A DNA stretch of 64,000 nucleotides from Phialocephala subalpina (GCA_900073065.1 FJOG01000025.1:310001-374000), one strand, 5' to 3'. Positions 11,800 through 22,724 are shown, numbered from the stretch's first letter. Notes: generated from the sequence alone by a model not told the origin. Made by a program: numbers and translations.

Positions 11800-12363
11800 A
11801 TGCATCTCTCGTCAATTCTCTCTTTTGGCGCCGTGGCCTCTGTGGCCTACGCAAACAGTTTCCCTGGCTTCTCTGTCGCCTCGGATTCGATATCGACAAT
11901 CAAAAATATCCTGTCCCAATATTGCATCATCCTCGATACCAAGACGTACCCAGACCTGTCGAAGGTTTATACCGCGGATGCTGTGGCCGACTTTACCACA
12001 ATTGGGCTCGGTGTCCTGAGTGGATTACCAGCCATCGAGGCTGCAATGAATAAATCTCTCTTTGGGATTCCCACACAGCACGGGATGACCACGAGTTACG
12101 TTTCGGACATCAGCGAAAAGAGTGCAAATGCTACTTCATAGTGAGTATTGTGCTTTTGTGGATTTAGCATTGGATGACTGACGTTCATCAGCTACACGCT
12201 TCAACAATTCGGGACGGGGAACAACACTGGTCAATTGTTCACAGTTTGGGGGAAATGGGTGGACACGCTTGTCTTTGAGAATAGCACGTGGAAGGTGAAG
12301 ACTAGGGATGTTGTTGCGATGGGCGGCCCACTGATTGGAAATTTCATCGTTCCTACCCATTGA
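11800..12363 (+). CDS. Secreted SnoaL-like (NTF2-fold) protein
   Basis: Small secreted protein of 170 aa with two exons (11800-12140 and 12192-12363) joined at a split Tyr codon. Residues 1-19 form a signal peptide (MHLSSILSFGAVASVAYAN). The mature part follows the SnoaL/NTF2-like pattern: an N-terminal helix (SISTIKNILSQYCIILDTK), the YTADAVADFTTIG stretch, then the strand-rich second half with LFTVWGKWVDTLVFENSTWKVKTRDV. Possible N-glycosylation sites are at NKS, NAT, NNT and NST. This fold hosts cyclases, isomerases and non-catalytic binding proteins, so no reaction can be assigned. No neighbouring biosynthetic genes give a clue. Confidence 0.75.
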
Positions 12364-12745
12364 GGAGTTCGAATGAATACAAGGAGTAGTACCTCGCTAC
12401 CTGGTTGATGAATTGAAGATTTCAGTAGGTAATACGAGGAAAGAATCTTCGATGTTTGGAGCGAATAGAATACAAAGCATTCGAGATGGTCAGAAAGGCG
12501 AGATAAGGATTGACGCGAAATGAAAAGGATGGAAGAAGGTGATTTCAAGAGGGAGGGGGCTATAGCTGAGCTAGTCGACGCTAGTCCTCAACGCTCCTTC
12601 CTCGAACGTCAAGCGACTGTACCTCACTCTCACTTGAGGCAAGTCTCACCTTCTCCAAGTCGGCAAGCACGATGAATCTACCTTCATCGAATGCATTGGC
12701 TCCGACTGAAGAGTTCCAATTTGCCCTTGTCTCTGGTTACATTTC
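12364..12745. other. Short spacer between convergent genes
   Basis: The 3' flanks of the SnoaL-like gene and the 2EXR gene meet here. No gene is seen. Confidence 0.6.
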
Positions 12746-13519
12746 TCACCTACCTTCAACTACTTTCCTGCGAACAAAGGAAGGCACGACATCTACTTCC
12801 TTCACCTGCTCTATCTGCTCCCGGACATGCTTGATGATCAGATCCCATCTCTGATCCCATGGGCCAACCCATTCCACGCTCATCGGAATGTTTTGTCTCG
12901 TCAACATCTTCGTTCTGTCTTCAAACACCAAATGCACTTTCTCCAATTTCTTGAGTTCTTCAAACTGATGAACGAGGCTAGAATGTCCATCAAAAGCAAT
13001 TCGGCGTAATTTGTCGCCGCCAATGTCGGGATTCAAGGAATGGTGCATGAAATGTTGCAACGCAGTGCTCTGATGCCAGAAGTTCCTCAGGACTCCGCGT
13101 TAATTCATACCTTTTTGAACTCATCAGTGAGAGATAAAGAACATCCGCATCAAAGTTAACCAGGAACTTCAGTGGACCACAAGCCGGCGCCTCTGGAGCT
13201 TCATATTCTTCATCGTGTGCTAGCCATGGCACTGGATCGCCACGCTGGTCCACCGGCGTGTGTTCCATCGTGATGAGCTCATGCTTTTCAAAATCTCGTG
13301 CGCGGGACTCGTGGGATATCTGGAAGATGACAGGAATCTTGGCGAAGGTGAAGAAGAAGTCGAAGTTATCGCCTCCAGTGAGACCAATCTCGATAACTCT
13401 GCCTTCGGCAAGGATGGCGTCCCATATCTTGAGTCTTAATTCGCATGGAAGACTTGGAAGGAGTGTAAATTCGTTTGGGTAGCAGAAGGGAGAATGTCAG
13501 CCATATCGGTGTTCGCCAT
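12746..13519 (-). pseudogene. 2EXR-domain protein with a -1 frame break near the start
   Basis: The 2EXR domain (fungal family of unknown function) is clear: FTLLPSLPCELRLKIWDAI at the start, VIFQISHESRARDFEKH, then LVNFDADVLYLS. An intron at about 13075-13120 (donor GTATGA, acceptor CAGAG) joins LMSSKS to TALQHFMHHSLNPD, and the protein ends in FVRRKVVEGR at 12746. The frame containing the domain has no start codon: reading upstream it meets TGA with no AG acceptor in between. The only ATG in place (13519) is in the frame that would join after restoring one missing base at about 13470-13500. So this is either a pseudogene or an assembly error of one base. Confidence 0.65.
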
Positions 13520-15430
13520 GTTGACCGGGTGACGAGTTGATGTACAGAAATGAGGGTGCAACTCAAGTGATAGTCAGATGGAGTTGCAGCTTCGAGGCTG
13601 TGGGGCGAGGCTTATGCTGAGCAACATGTTCCTTGATTCGAGTCATTGACGAGAACTCAGCCCCGCTGCTCAAAATCACTTTCATCCTTTGAACTATTTC
13701 CTTCTCTCAGGTCATCTTTTCTTTGATTCATCGATCATTTCCCTTGTTTATCATCGCAATCGTCCTTTAAGTCGACAGTAGCATCTGAGAGTCGTGGTCC
13801 TCGAGGTTGTTGTTTGCACTGTCAGCGTACTCCTCACTGCAATTCATCGTGCTTCAACAACGAAGCGTTCATGTGGCAAATTTCAAGAACTTAAAGTGTT
13901 TTTGAACGTTGTCTCCTTGGATACAAATTTATTGTTGAAGGATGACTGGTTATCGTCTCGCTCTTTTGAAGTGTTTGACCGCGTTTCAACACAGTCATGA
14001 CAACTTGGCGTAAGCGCGAGCAAAATACGGTGAAGGTTCATGACAATCTTCACAGCTGTAGGGGACTGCTGCTCCCCAGTTTTCATGAGAAGTGTTGAGC
14101 GAACGAGAAGTCTGAGTGATCTTTAGTAAAACAACAGACATATTGTCGCGTAACTTACAGCTTTCACACTTTTTTGATTCCCAAATTTGTCCCGTACAAC
14201 AGTGCCAAAGAGAACTTTCAGTTTTGATTTATCCCAGCAGCTGCATGAGCCAAAATATCTCAAAGTAAGTGGTGCTGGGCGATGAGATCTAAAAAGGGTA
14301 TGTCCGACCGTCTTGTATATGCTGGAGAGGACTTGAGAACTTGATACGTCGAGCAGGCTGAATTTTTTGCTGGGCTGTAATCATAATACTGAGGATGCGT
14401 GGGAGAAGTCCCGTTTCCATTACAAATAGTTAATTAGGCGTTTCAAAGGATGCTTATGAGTCGAGGAGCCGAGCTCTTGAGAGCACTGCTCTTTCCAAAA
14501 TTGTAATTTCAGGGCAGGGTTTATACATACTCGAGATGGCAAAGTGACGGACTCAACTTAAATTTAAGGAAAAACGTCCCGGAGCAGGTTCCAAGTGATG
14601 GAACATGTGATGGCAGATCTGACGTGGAGTGGAAGCTCGCTCCCCGTGATGTAGCAGCCGAACCGCGTAAAGTATATCTCGGTCAACACCAGACTGTACA
14701 GGAACTGGTGGGATATTGGAAATGGTGTTTCCAAGATTGTGATGACATCAGCTTAGGCCTAGAAGACCTTGCCCATCAGAGCGTTCTCTTGAAACCCATT
14801 TCTTGTGTCGCACGTGGCCAAGCTGTGGAAAACCTATTTCGTCAGCGTTCTTGTCCACTTGATCGTATTTCCGGCACTGTCTCGCGATTTCTTCATCTTT
14901 TTGAGTGATTCAATGCCTTTCTCAAACATCGAGAGATGGCTTTTCGTCGTCCGATCTTGAGTGGGCTTGGAGCAGCTGCTCTAATAGCATGGCCGTTAGA
15001 ATTGGCAGGTGCTGAAACTGTCAGAAACTTGGCCTTGGCTATAAGCGTGCCGAAAGCAGATAACTGAAAATGTTAGATGATGTTCAGTAAATCTTGAAAG
15101 TTGAAAGCGATTCTAGTTAACATACCTTCTTATAAACGGAAAATTTCCGACCATGGCTTCTTTCCACAGTCGCAATCCGAAGGTTAAGATCATACTTTTC
15201 TCCACACATAAAGCAGTTGCCTTTGATTGGATAGTTCGGGCTTTGTGGTGGAAGGCCAAGTTTCTGCAACTTAGTATTAGGCGTGGAAAGCCATTTCTCG
15301 CCTTACCAGTTCACGCAAGCGCAAAAATGACTAGGCTTATCGTTCAACTTAGTCTCTCCTTTTAGCTCTCTGATGGGGCCATATTCCAGGTAATTGGTAC
15401 GAGACCCCTCGACAACTGGATCCTTTGAAA
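13520..15430. other. Long spacer with one possible small secreted peptide
   Basis: No supported gene. Frames at 13794-14000 and 14624-14908 have no domain or splice context. One 43-aa frame at 14936-15067 is listed separately. Confidence 0.5.
14936..15067 (+). CDS. Possible 43-aa peptide with hydrophobic N-terminus
   Basis: An ATG opens a 43-codon frame beginning MAFRRPILSGLGAAALIAWP and ending in VPKADN. The N-terminus resembles a signal peptide with a possible AGA cleavage site. No homologue is recognised, the frame is short and the surrounding DNA is not otherwise coding, so chance is quite possible. Confidence 0.15.
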   Translation: MAFRRPILSGLGAAALIAWPLELAGAETVRNLALAISVPKADN

Positions 15431-16003
15431 TTAGAGTGGTAGATGGATGCCACTCTGGCTCGGGCATAATTGCTCAGAACGATTCGCAAATCTCGAGTAC
15501 CACATAGCTTCTTCGCAAGCAGTTTCATGACCCGGCCGGTTACGAATAGGCCGCGAGGGGAAGTCAATATTTCTTTTGCAGGAGGGGGTAATTGGGAATG
15601 CTAGATGGCGAACCAGGCGTGCTGTGGTGCAATATAAGTAGAACGTCATGATGTCCCAATCAAGATCATACAATCTCCCAAGTCCTGTTGTCCCACCCCT
15701 GATTCTGGGATCCCGTCTTTTGTAGCAGTGTTTGTCGGGAAAGTAAAGGATGTCTCGTTCATGGTTGAAAAAGCTCTGGTGGGTTACAGAACTGAGTCGG
15801 AACTCCAGTATCGAATTACGGTAGTGAGGAATAGTTACTTGGCGGGATTCGTAGCAGGCGCTCAGCAAGGGTGGTGCATCACGAAACATTCTCTCCGTCT
15901 GAAATGTGATTTCGACGGCTCGAGGCTCGAGGGAAGCTTGCCTCCATATTTGGATACGAGGCTCTGGCAGGAGTTCGGAAAACTTGTGAAAAGTGACCGC
16001 CAT
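15431..16003 (-). CDS. 2EXR-domain protein, second copy
   Basis: A 190-aa frame starts at ATG 16003 (MAVTFHKFSELLPEPRIQIW), which matches the opening helix of the 2EXR domain, followed by LLSACYESRQVTIPHY and NHERDILYFP. The family has no known function and is multicopy in many Leotiomycetes. The C-terminus is doubtful: after CEEAMW the annotated frame becomes unlike the family, while the alternative frame reads KKLCGTRDLRIVLSNY, which looks like the usual downstream helix. The true product may be spliced or frame-broken near 15530. It is a distant relative of the copy at 12.7 kb. Confidence 0.55.
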   Translation of the reverse strand: MAVTFHKFSELLPEPRIQIWRQASLEPRAVEITFQTERMFRDAPPLLSACYESRQVTIPHYRNSILEFRLSSVTHQSFFNHERDILYFPDKHCYKRRDPRIRGGTTGLGRLYDLDWDIMTFYLYCTTARLVRHLAFPITPSCKRNIDFPSRPIRNRPGHETACEEAMWYSRFANRSEQLCPSQSGIHLPL

Positions 16004-16379
16004 GGCGAATAGACTAGAAATAAGACTTTGAAATAAGATATTTAGAAAAAGCAGACGACTGGAAGATACAATCAGAGACCTAGGAGCAATAAAGGTTATG
16101 GACGCTTAAATGATGGGGCTCGGACGCTAGACGAAAACGAGAAACGGACCAGAAGGCACCTTCACCCCCTTCCCGGGGATTCCCACCTAGACTTCTTGAA
16201 AGGGAGGAGGGGACGGGAACTAACAACAGTCGAAACATTCTCCAATTTGGTAAACAGTTTGACTCGCTGGAGTCGCACCTGCCGCTTGAAACAGCAATCG
16301 AAAATGACAGCATGCAACCTTCTAGAAGAGACTAAGAAGATATCATGACCTCAACCTCGCCCAAACTCTCATCAAAGCT
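16004..16379. other. Spacer between two minus-strand genes
   Basis: Contains the promoter side of the second 2EXR gene and the 3' flank of the NADAR gene. No gene is seen. Confidence 0.5.
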
Positions 16380-16991
16380 TCACGAACTCAACTTCCCCCT
16401 CACTCTCATCGACGCGTCTCCCAACTTATTAGTCCCCCAATCCGCTTCATTTCTTTCCGCGCGCTCAGTATCAAAACTAATGCCCCAGATGCGGTCGCTG
16501 GGACTAGCTTCAACAATAACTTTATCGCCAGTATTCAGCAATATCTCCTTCAGCTTCGGATTCTGGCCGAATTGGATATAGTTCCCTCTTTCGATGATAT
16601 CGTCACAGGAGCTGTCCCATTTCGCTTGATTGAACGGACTGATGATCTCAGCTAGGACCTCAAGAACTGCACGAAAGGTAGATTCCTTACCCAGCTTGTC
16701 TCCCCAACGTCTTCGCCTCTCCAGGTGTCTGAGCAGCCATAATCTTATTCGCTACCCCCTCGTCACCAAACAAAAATGCTTTCCGATATATCATATAATG
16801 TTCACTCGTCCGAAAGCTCGGTGATACTTCTACGTCTTTGTCTTCGAAATGGCTCGGAAACCATTGTTGGAAACAGGCTTTGGGTCTGGGACTTCGTATC
16901 CAAAGAAATATAGATGTGTTGCGGTTCGTTTGACGGGAAGTTTTGAGGCTTGGATGGTCTTCTCGTCCATGTTCGGCACTGATGTAGCCAT
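16380..16991 (-). pseudogene. NADAR-domain protein with one -1 frame break
   Basis: NADAR (DUF1768) proteins include ADP-ribose glycosidases that act on NAD-derived or ADP-ribosyl substrates; a role here is inferred from the family only. Start at ATG 16991 (MATSVPNMDEKTIQ), then HLYFFGYEVPDPK. A one-base loss in the CCCAAAG run (about 16876-16888) shifts the frame, after which the domain continues as CFQQWFPSHFED, TSEHYMIYRKAFLFGDEGVA, TPGEAKTLGRQAG. A clean 52-nt intron (16639-16690, GTAAGG...CAG) follows, then PFNQAKWDSSCDDIIERGNY, FGQNPKLKEILLNTGDK, VEASPSDRIWGISF and NKLGDASMRVRGKLSS. Apart from the single break, every conserved block is present, so this is a very young pseudogene or a sequence error. 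Confidence 0.75.
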
Positions 16992-17740
16992 TTCAATTCT
17001 TGAGGAATGTAACAAGTTTATTGATACCAAACCAATAAGGCACAAAGAGCATACAAGATACAATATGTAAATGCGTACAGAATATGGACTCGAAAGCTAT
17101 GAAGCACGTGACTCCACTAGGACCAAAGGAGCTTTGAGGAAAACGCCATCCTCAAGCTATTTGCCAAGTGGGCGACATAAACGATGCTGAAGCAAGGCAG
17201 TTTTCTATAGTAAAGTTGTTGCGGACGCAGAATTTTGTACAAAACGTTAGTCCCGATGAGCGACTTTCTCATGAGTACGATGTCTAAACCGAAGACGGTG
17301 CTTCGTCGGTGAAAGCATAGGAATGAAAGTCACTACTAAATGTATTTGGACAGATGTTTGAGATGATTCTATAAGGATGAAGGGAAATAATGTTTGAAGA
17401 GAGGGAAGAACGATGATCGGTTGGTGAAGCGGTCGAATGCCGACTTCGGCTTGAGATCGGCGTTCGTAAAGGAGATCGTAAAGATGACAGCTCGGTACGA
17501 GAGCGTTCATGAGTGTTGCCTTGATGTAAAGCAACCAGGCGGCCTCATACACTACGAGAAGGATACATTGGCCCATATAATTTCTTACAGTCAACTCTTA
17601 CGGTCAACTCTGATAGTCGGCGTTCGCCAAATTATATAAATCTCTACGGGACGTAGTCAAGTGCTGCTTCCATCTCTCCTCTCCTTTCTGAATCGATCTG
17701 GCTTCGGTCTTCACACTTGATTCCTCTCAATACCATCAAC
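16992..17740. other. Divergent spacer between NADAR and SDR-like genes
   Basis: Shared upstream region of two divergently arranged genes. No domain-bearing frame is seen. A TATATAA-like element lies at about 17633-17640, about 100 bp before the start of the SDR-like gene. Confidence 0.5.
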
Positions 17741-18630
17741 ATGAAAGTCATACTTACCGGCTGCACAGGCATGATCGGTTCAGAAACCCTCCGCCAATCC
17801 ATCCTCCACCCTTCTAGTACGTGCAATCTTGCCCTTTGTTTGAAGAGATATTCAGAGCCGAACTCTTCGCGAGTACTGCGAACTCGGCTCCTCCGCTCCT
17901 CGACTCCCAAATCATACTTCAGTTCGCATATTGATTTATCTACAGTAACCTCAATAATCATCCTCTCCCGCCGGCCCCTCCTCCCCTCAAAACTCTCCCC
18001 AAAGGTCAAAGTCATCATCCTCCCAGACTTCGCTGCCTACAACAGCTGGCTCTGGAAAGATCTCGCCGGAGCAAAAGCCTGCATCTGGACATTGGGCGGT
18101 ATACCTAGCAAATTCCCCGATCTCGCAACTGCGAAGAAAGTCAATATAGACTATCCGTTTGAAGCTGCGAAGGCTTTTATTGAGCATCTGGCTCCCCAAG
18201 TTCCCGGTGGTGGGAAGTTTCGGTTTTTGTATGTTAGTGGGCATGCGGTAGATCGGAATTTGGAGAAGAAGCATTGGGTTTTTAATGATGCGATCCACAT
18301 TAAGGTGAGTCCTTCCTTGAAGCGTTGAAGAATGTTGATTAAGCTGGCCGAAACTTTCAGGGGGAGATTGAGAATAAGCTCAATCAACTCCAGCAGTCGA
18401 ATCCAGACACATTCGCAGCGTATCTCCCAAGACCGGGAAGCGTCATTCCGCCGAACAGTATGCTGTTAACCATCGCTGGAAAACTGACGAATGGACTGTA
18501 TCCAGCTCTGAAAGTTGAAGAGTTTGCTGCCGCGATGATCGGCGTTGCAATCAACGGCGCATCAGAGCAGATCATTTCGCACGATGATCTGAAGAACAAG
18601 GGAAGAGCGTTGTTGGACAAGGGCGCGTGA
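17741..18630 (+). CDS. Atypical SDR / NAD(P)-binding Rossmann protein
   Basis: Protein of 234 aa with three exons: 17741-17816, 17946-18304 and 18361-18630. The N-terminus MKVILTGCTGMIGSE carries the GxxGxxG nucleotide-binding motif (residues 7-13). After the first intron the second beta strand reads ITSIIILSRRPL, followed by CIWTLGGIPSKFPD, a VNIDYPFEAAKAF helix and FRFLYVSGHAVD. The layout matches short NAD(P)-binding proteins related to HTATIP2-like atypical SDRs, where the substrate is usually unknown. No classical YxxxK pair is obvious. The first intron is 129 nt, more than twice the usual length, and is homologous to an intron in the gene at 49.2-50.7 kb (see the mobile-element entry). 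The second intron (18305-18360) is ordinary. Confidence 0.75.
17817..17945 (+). mobile_element. Introner-like element (intron 1 of SDR-like gene)
   Basis: A 129-nt intron starting GTACGTG and ending GATTTATCTACAG. It shares two identical blocks with the intron at 50232-50356 on the opposite strand: 21 nt at 17831-17851 and 26 nt at 17896-17921. The middle holds a GAGCCGA...TCGGCTC inverted repeat able to form a hairpin. Two non-homologous genes sharing one intron sequence is the defining sign of introner-like elements described in other ascomycetes. Confidence 0.8.
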
Positions 18631-19100
18631 TGGGTTGGCGGTAAGCATGAATAGGAAGCGAAAAGTTTGCTGTAGCTTGGTGTAAGAAGACATGTAGGAG
18701 GTTCGAGGAAGGTTTGAGGTCTTATTTTTCGGAACCAAGCGCTTGGGATCTTGGTACATGTCAGAGACAAGAGGACGAATGATTTGAGTTCGCGGCTAAA
18801 AGATTCGCTGCTTCAAGGATGTATGATAGACGCACTCGTGTTTAGGCAAATGTTGCTCACTTGAGCGGCTGTCACGAATCGCGTTGGACTCCACGGAAGG
18901 GACCTTCGAGTGTCAATCTTCTTGTGTGCGAATATTTAGATCTATGCTTTTTCTGCACGAAGTCGTGCGATATCAGGACTCAGGATATTCTACTGAGTAT
19001 GCAGCTGCCACACAAGCTGTATTTAACGCCGTGGCTCAAATGCTATTGACCAAAACGCCATCCAAAAATCCTATCCAGAATGCCCATGCTGTGAGCTAGA
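18631..19100. other. Spacer between convergent genes
   Basis: 3' flanks of the SDR-like gene and the acyltransferase gene. No gene is seen. Confidence 0.5.
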
Positions 19101-20561
19101 TCATTGTTTCTTTTCTACCACGCATTTTGACTCGAACCATTTCGCGAACTTGACTGTGGGTGTGTCAACCGCTCTCCAAAATAAGTCCGCGACAAAGATG
19201 ATAATGGGAAGGTAGACAACCAAGCCTGCCAACCAGGCAACATGCCTGCCCCAAAAAGTTGCCTTGCTGAAAATTGAGTCGAAAATCGGAACAAACCGTG
19301 GTTCGAGGGTCGTGAGGCACAGATTGTGCGTGAGGTAGAGAGCATAGGATATGTTACCCAGGTATTGCGCAACTGAAGTGTTGAAAATCGACTGCAGACA
19401 CCGTAGCTGAGTGCACGCAGCCACAATCTGGAAAGCTCCAAAACAAAACCAGACTCGTTGTCCTTCATACGGCTCCGGAGTATGCGCATTCAAGAATGAC
19501 AACCCCCAAACTTCGTCGACATGGTTGTTGGTCCAAGAAGCGATGAACAAGCCGCTGACCACATTTGCAGCCCAGAATACCTGCATCAATTTCTGCTTGA
19601 CCGTGCTACCACAATCCGCCTGCTTGATTTTCTCTTCGACGTTGTATTTTGGTAATGTGGGACTTGATGTAGGTGACGTGAGAGACCCATCTTGAATGAG
19701 AATGAGCTCCGCAATGAACATCCCGCCAAGGAATTCCACCGCATAAAGTTGCCCACTGTAGAAACAAAATGCCGAGATTCCCGCAAGCAATAATAGGCGG
19801 ATGTTGGCGATGCACCGAGACAAGCCAAGAATGACGGCAAACAAAAGCAATGATTGTGAAAATTCAACAGGTATGGTCCATAATGCCGGATTGTACACTG
19901 GTTGAGGATATGAAAGATCGTCTATCGCCCAAGATGCTCCAATAAGTCGGACACATGTAGCCCAGACGTGGCCAAGCTGGGAAGGAAGGTCGAAATATCG
20001 CTCAGCGTATCTGTCGTCGGAGATGCCATAATTGAGGGCCACGGCCATGATAAATAAGGTGACAAAGGAAGGAAGGAAGAGTCGAAGAGCTCGTCGGAAA
20101 ACGGAAGATGAGAGAGTGTTAGCCAATGCTGAGTATTGGTGGGCGTGTATTTGTTTGAGGGGCTTGTACGAAAGGACGAAGCCAGAAATGATGAGGAAGA
20201 TATGGACCATGGGACGGGCAGAGTATATCACTCGTAGGAACGGAAGTTGAAGGGGAGACGAAGGTGCTCCATCCTCGTAAAGTCCGTAAGGTTCTGTCCA
20301 CCATCCCAAATTCTCCTCTGTGTAGTGTCCCATGAACACAATGAACGAAGCAACCCCACGCAAGCCATCGAGGTATGAGGTCGGGTGTAGTCGTGAAGAT
20401 TTCGTGAGGCCCGGCCGTATCTTCTTCTGAATGAAGCTTGGAAGCAACGAGAACGCCATCCGTTGTAGCAATCGTCTGCCTGAGCTTAGAAATATTGTAT
20501 GGTCTGAATGTTGGGAGGTGTCGGCTTCGATGATCGCCCAGATCAATCCGTCTTTCATCAT
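19101..20561 (-). CDS. Acyltransferase-3 family membrane protein
   Basis: Intronless 486-aa protein of the acyltransferase-3 (OafA/YrhL-like) family, which transfers acyl groups to sugars or small molecules at a membrane; the substrate here is unknown. The family opening YLDGLRGVASFIVFMGHYTE (about residues 62-81) carries the conserved DGLRG and the His thought to be catalytic. About ten hydrophobic segments follow, including LFLPSFVTLFIMAVAL, a PALWTIPVEFSQSLLLF block typical of the family and, near the C-terminus, YLGNISYALYLTHN. The tail ends KFAKWFESKCVVEKKQ. Fungal genomes carry many such genes; some sit in secondary-metabolite clusters, but the neighbours here do not suggest one. The first ATG of two consecutive ones was used as the start. 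Confidence 0.85.
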   Translation of the reverse strand: MMKDGLIWAIIEADTSQHSDHTIFLSSGRRLLQRMAFSLLPSFIQKKIRPGLTKSSRLHPTSYLDGLRGVASFIVFMGHYTEENLGWWTEPYGLYEDGAPSSPLQLPFLRVIYSARPMVHIFLIISGFVLSYKPLKQIHAHQYSALANTLSSSVFRRALRLFLPSFVTLFIMAVALNYGISDDRYAERYFDLPSQLGHVWATCVRLIGASWAIDDLSYPQPVYNPALWTIPVEFSQSLLLFAVILGLSRCIANIRLLLLAGISAFCFYSGQLYAVEFLGGMFIAELILIQDGSLTSPTSSPTLPKYNVEEKIKQADCGSTVKQKLMQVFWAANVVSGLFIASWTNNHVDEVWGLSFLNAHTPEPYEGQRVWFCFGAFQIVAACTQLRCLQSIFNTSVAQYLGNISYALYLTHNLCLTTLEPRFVPIFDSIFSKATFWGRHVAWLAGLVVYLPIIIFVADLFWRAVDTPTVKFAKWFESKCVVEKKQ

Positions 20562-21896
20562 GGCCTCGGCATGAAAGAGAAGCGAAGTCTCGATGTGTTA
20601 TCGAACCATTAATCAAATTCGAAGGAAAGACACAGCAGTCAACTTTCAGTATATACTAGGCCGGTCAATCATGAAGAGCTGGCTCGAACTGCCGCCGCCG
20701 AGGCCGAGAAAGCTGGAGCTGGGAGGGGAAGTGGGTAAATATTGACAATGATTGAATGGTCAACGCCACGAATGAAAGAAAATGGATGAACTTGAATGAA
20801 GGGTTCCTGTGTGTGTTAGATTGAGATGAAGAAGGAAAGAAGTAACCCCCATATTCGATACATAAAGACCAGGGTCTCGGAGCAGAAAAGAATCAAGCTT
20901 TCTTTGCCTTGTCCAGGTGTCGATCTTCTGTCTAAACTGGTAGACAGTGTCAGAGCTGGAGCTGCAACGCAAGCTGTCGCCAGACAGGTCAAGCCATCGT
21001 TATGCCGTGACCTGCTCAAAGGCTGGGATTCGGTGCTTGTTGCATGGACCACGGCTGAAACATTGAAACGATCGAGAAAGTTTCGGCCCCGCCAAAAGGC
21101 ATATCCAATGGCGATCACTAGACCGTGCGGTCCCGCGGACAGCTCCCCGTCAAGCCCGAGAAAGCCTTCGAGAAAAGAGACTCGCTGGAGAAATCCTAAA
21201 CGTCAGCCACGAGGCAAAAGATAGCTCGATGTGCACATTGGGAATGCAGCCTCATTCTCTAGTCAGGGGACATCGGACGCCAAGATGCGGCTTTCGTCAG
21301 CTCCTTCCAATTTAGCCTCTGGTGTTGAGGAGCTGGAAAGACGGTCTGGATGTTAGTTGTGGGGTGTGGAATCGTCGATTTGGTGCAAAGATGGCTTGAA
21401 GATGGCTTGAAGATGGTTTCCTCGGCACATAATTGGCATAGGAGGCGTATGCGGCAAGCAGACGGGTTCCCGCGACCTCGAACGATTCGTACTTTCATTT
21501 CGAATATCGCGACGGTTGTTGCAGAAAGAGTTGACAATTACGAGACGGTTTCAATTTTATAAACGGAGAGATTGCTGTGGGAAAAGAACCTGGAAGCCTC
21601 CACAAAAACTCGCGTTGGCTGGCGTCGTGGATTCGTCACGTGCATAATGCCAAGACATCAAACGTCTCTGACTTCATGCTGACTTCATGACAATGACATC
21701 TACATGTTCTCAACCGGAGCTCAGCTCCTCGATGCAGCATGACGACAATGACTTGCCTCACTGTCAATTGGGGCTATTGCTATATACTAACACTGCTGGT
21801 AGACTAACAATAGCTTTCTATTGTCCAACGCTGGACAGCTACTTTGCAGAGCACACGATCAGACCAATTTAAAGAAGTAGAAAACCGACATTCACG
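20562..21896. other. Intergenic, no clear gene
   Basis: Promoter sides of the acyltransferase gene (minus) and the small hydrophilic gene (plus). A plus-strand frame at 20826-21224 is basic and low in coding character, with no family recognised. A small tandem repeat GATGGCTTGAA occurs two to three times at about 21390-21420. A TATATA element sits at about 21780. Confidence 0.5.
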
Positions 21897-22465
21897 ATGG
21901 CATCAGATCCTCATCAAGGCGGAGACCTCTTCGACATGGCCAAAGATGGCACCTCAATTCCCAACGACGCTGGCAAGCAAAACCTCATCCCATCTAAATC
22001 TCGTCCTGGTGAGGGTGAAGGCACCGTCAACGCCAACAGCAGCTCGCTCGCAGGCGCTGCTAGCAATCCAACAGACATCTCCCGAGGTGTGCGAGACATG
22101 GGAGCAACGGGAGAAGTAGAGACTGGAACTGGGTATGTCACCGTCTCGTCTGATCCTTATGATCTGCGACCCATCCGCAGAAGAGAGAACCGAGCGCTAA
22201 CTGGGTATAACCTTATTTTAGGGACCAATTGCCAGGAGCAGTCGAAAGCAAACGTCTACACTACGGTGCGAATGGTCCATTGAGTAAGGGACATGATAGG
22301 TACGATAAGCATTCGAGGCAGAAGGAGAGCGATTTGGAGAGATACGCGGAGCCTGGTCCGGGGGTGGATTTGCAGCCTTCTGAGGATGGGATTGCGAGGA
22401 ATGAGAATCTACCAGACGAGGAGGTGGACAGAATTGTTGATTCGAGGGAGAGGAAACAGACATAG
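21897..22465 (+). CDS. Small hydrophilic conserved-type hypothetical protein
   Basis: Two exons (21897-22132 and 22222-22465) give 159 aa, joined at a split Gly codon in TGTG-DQLPGAVE. The protein is polar, rich in Gly, Ser, Asp and Glu, and lacks membrane segments or Cys. Stretches such as LFDMAKDGTSIPNDAGKQNL and RYDKHSRQKESDLERYAEPG look conserved in style, like the small stress-related hydrophilins of filamentous fungi, but no defined domain is recognised. The intron (22133-22221) has a GTATGT donor and a TTTTAG acceptor. Function unknown. Confidence 0.6.
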
Positions 22466-22724
22466 ATAAATGTCCACGACGCCGTAGGACTTTCATGATT
22501 AAATATGAAGATTTGGCTTTATACTTGGGGCAGACTCGCTAGGCAATTTGCAACTGAGGTGAGTGGTGTTCAGCCCCCACAGCCTTGCTTGAGTGGTTGC
22601 ATCGCTCTACAACACGATATGGCCAGGGTCCGGAGCACAGCCTTGCGGACTCGCGGATGTTGTTCATCAGGCTATCGGATATTGAGAATCTTTTCCAAAT
22701 GTTGAGCTGTATGGAATTCGTTTG

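Noticed and set aside
14457..14500. Short words shared with the introner-like pair (GAGTCGAGGAG and GAGCCGAGCTCTT)
   Set aside because: The two words match opposite strands of the element and the long conserved blocks are missing, so similarity is probably due to palindromic composition.
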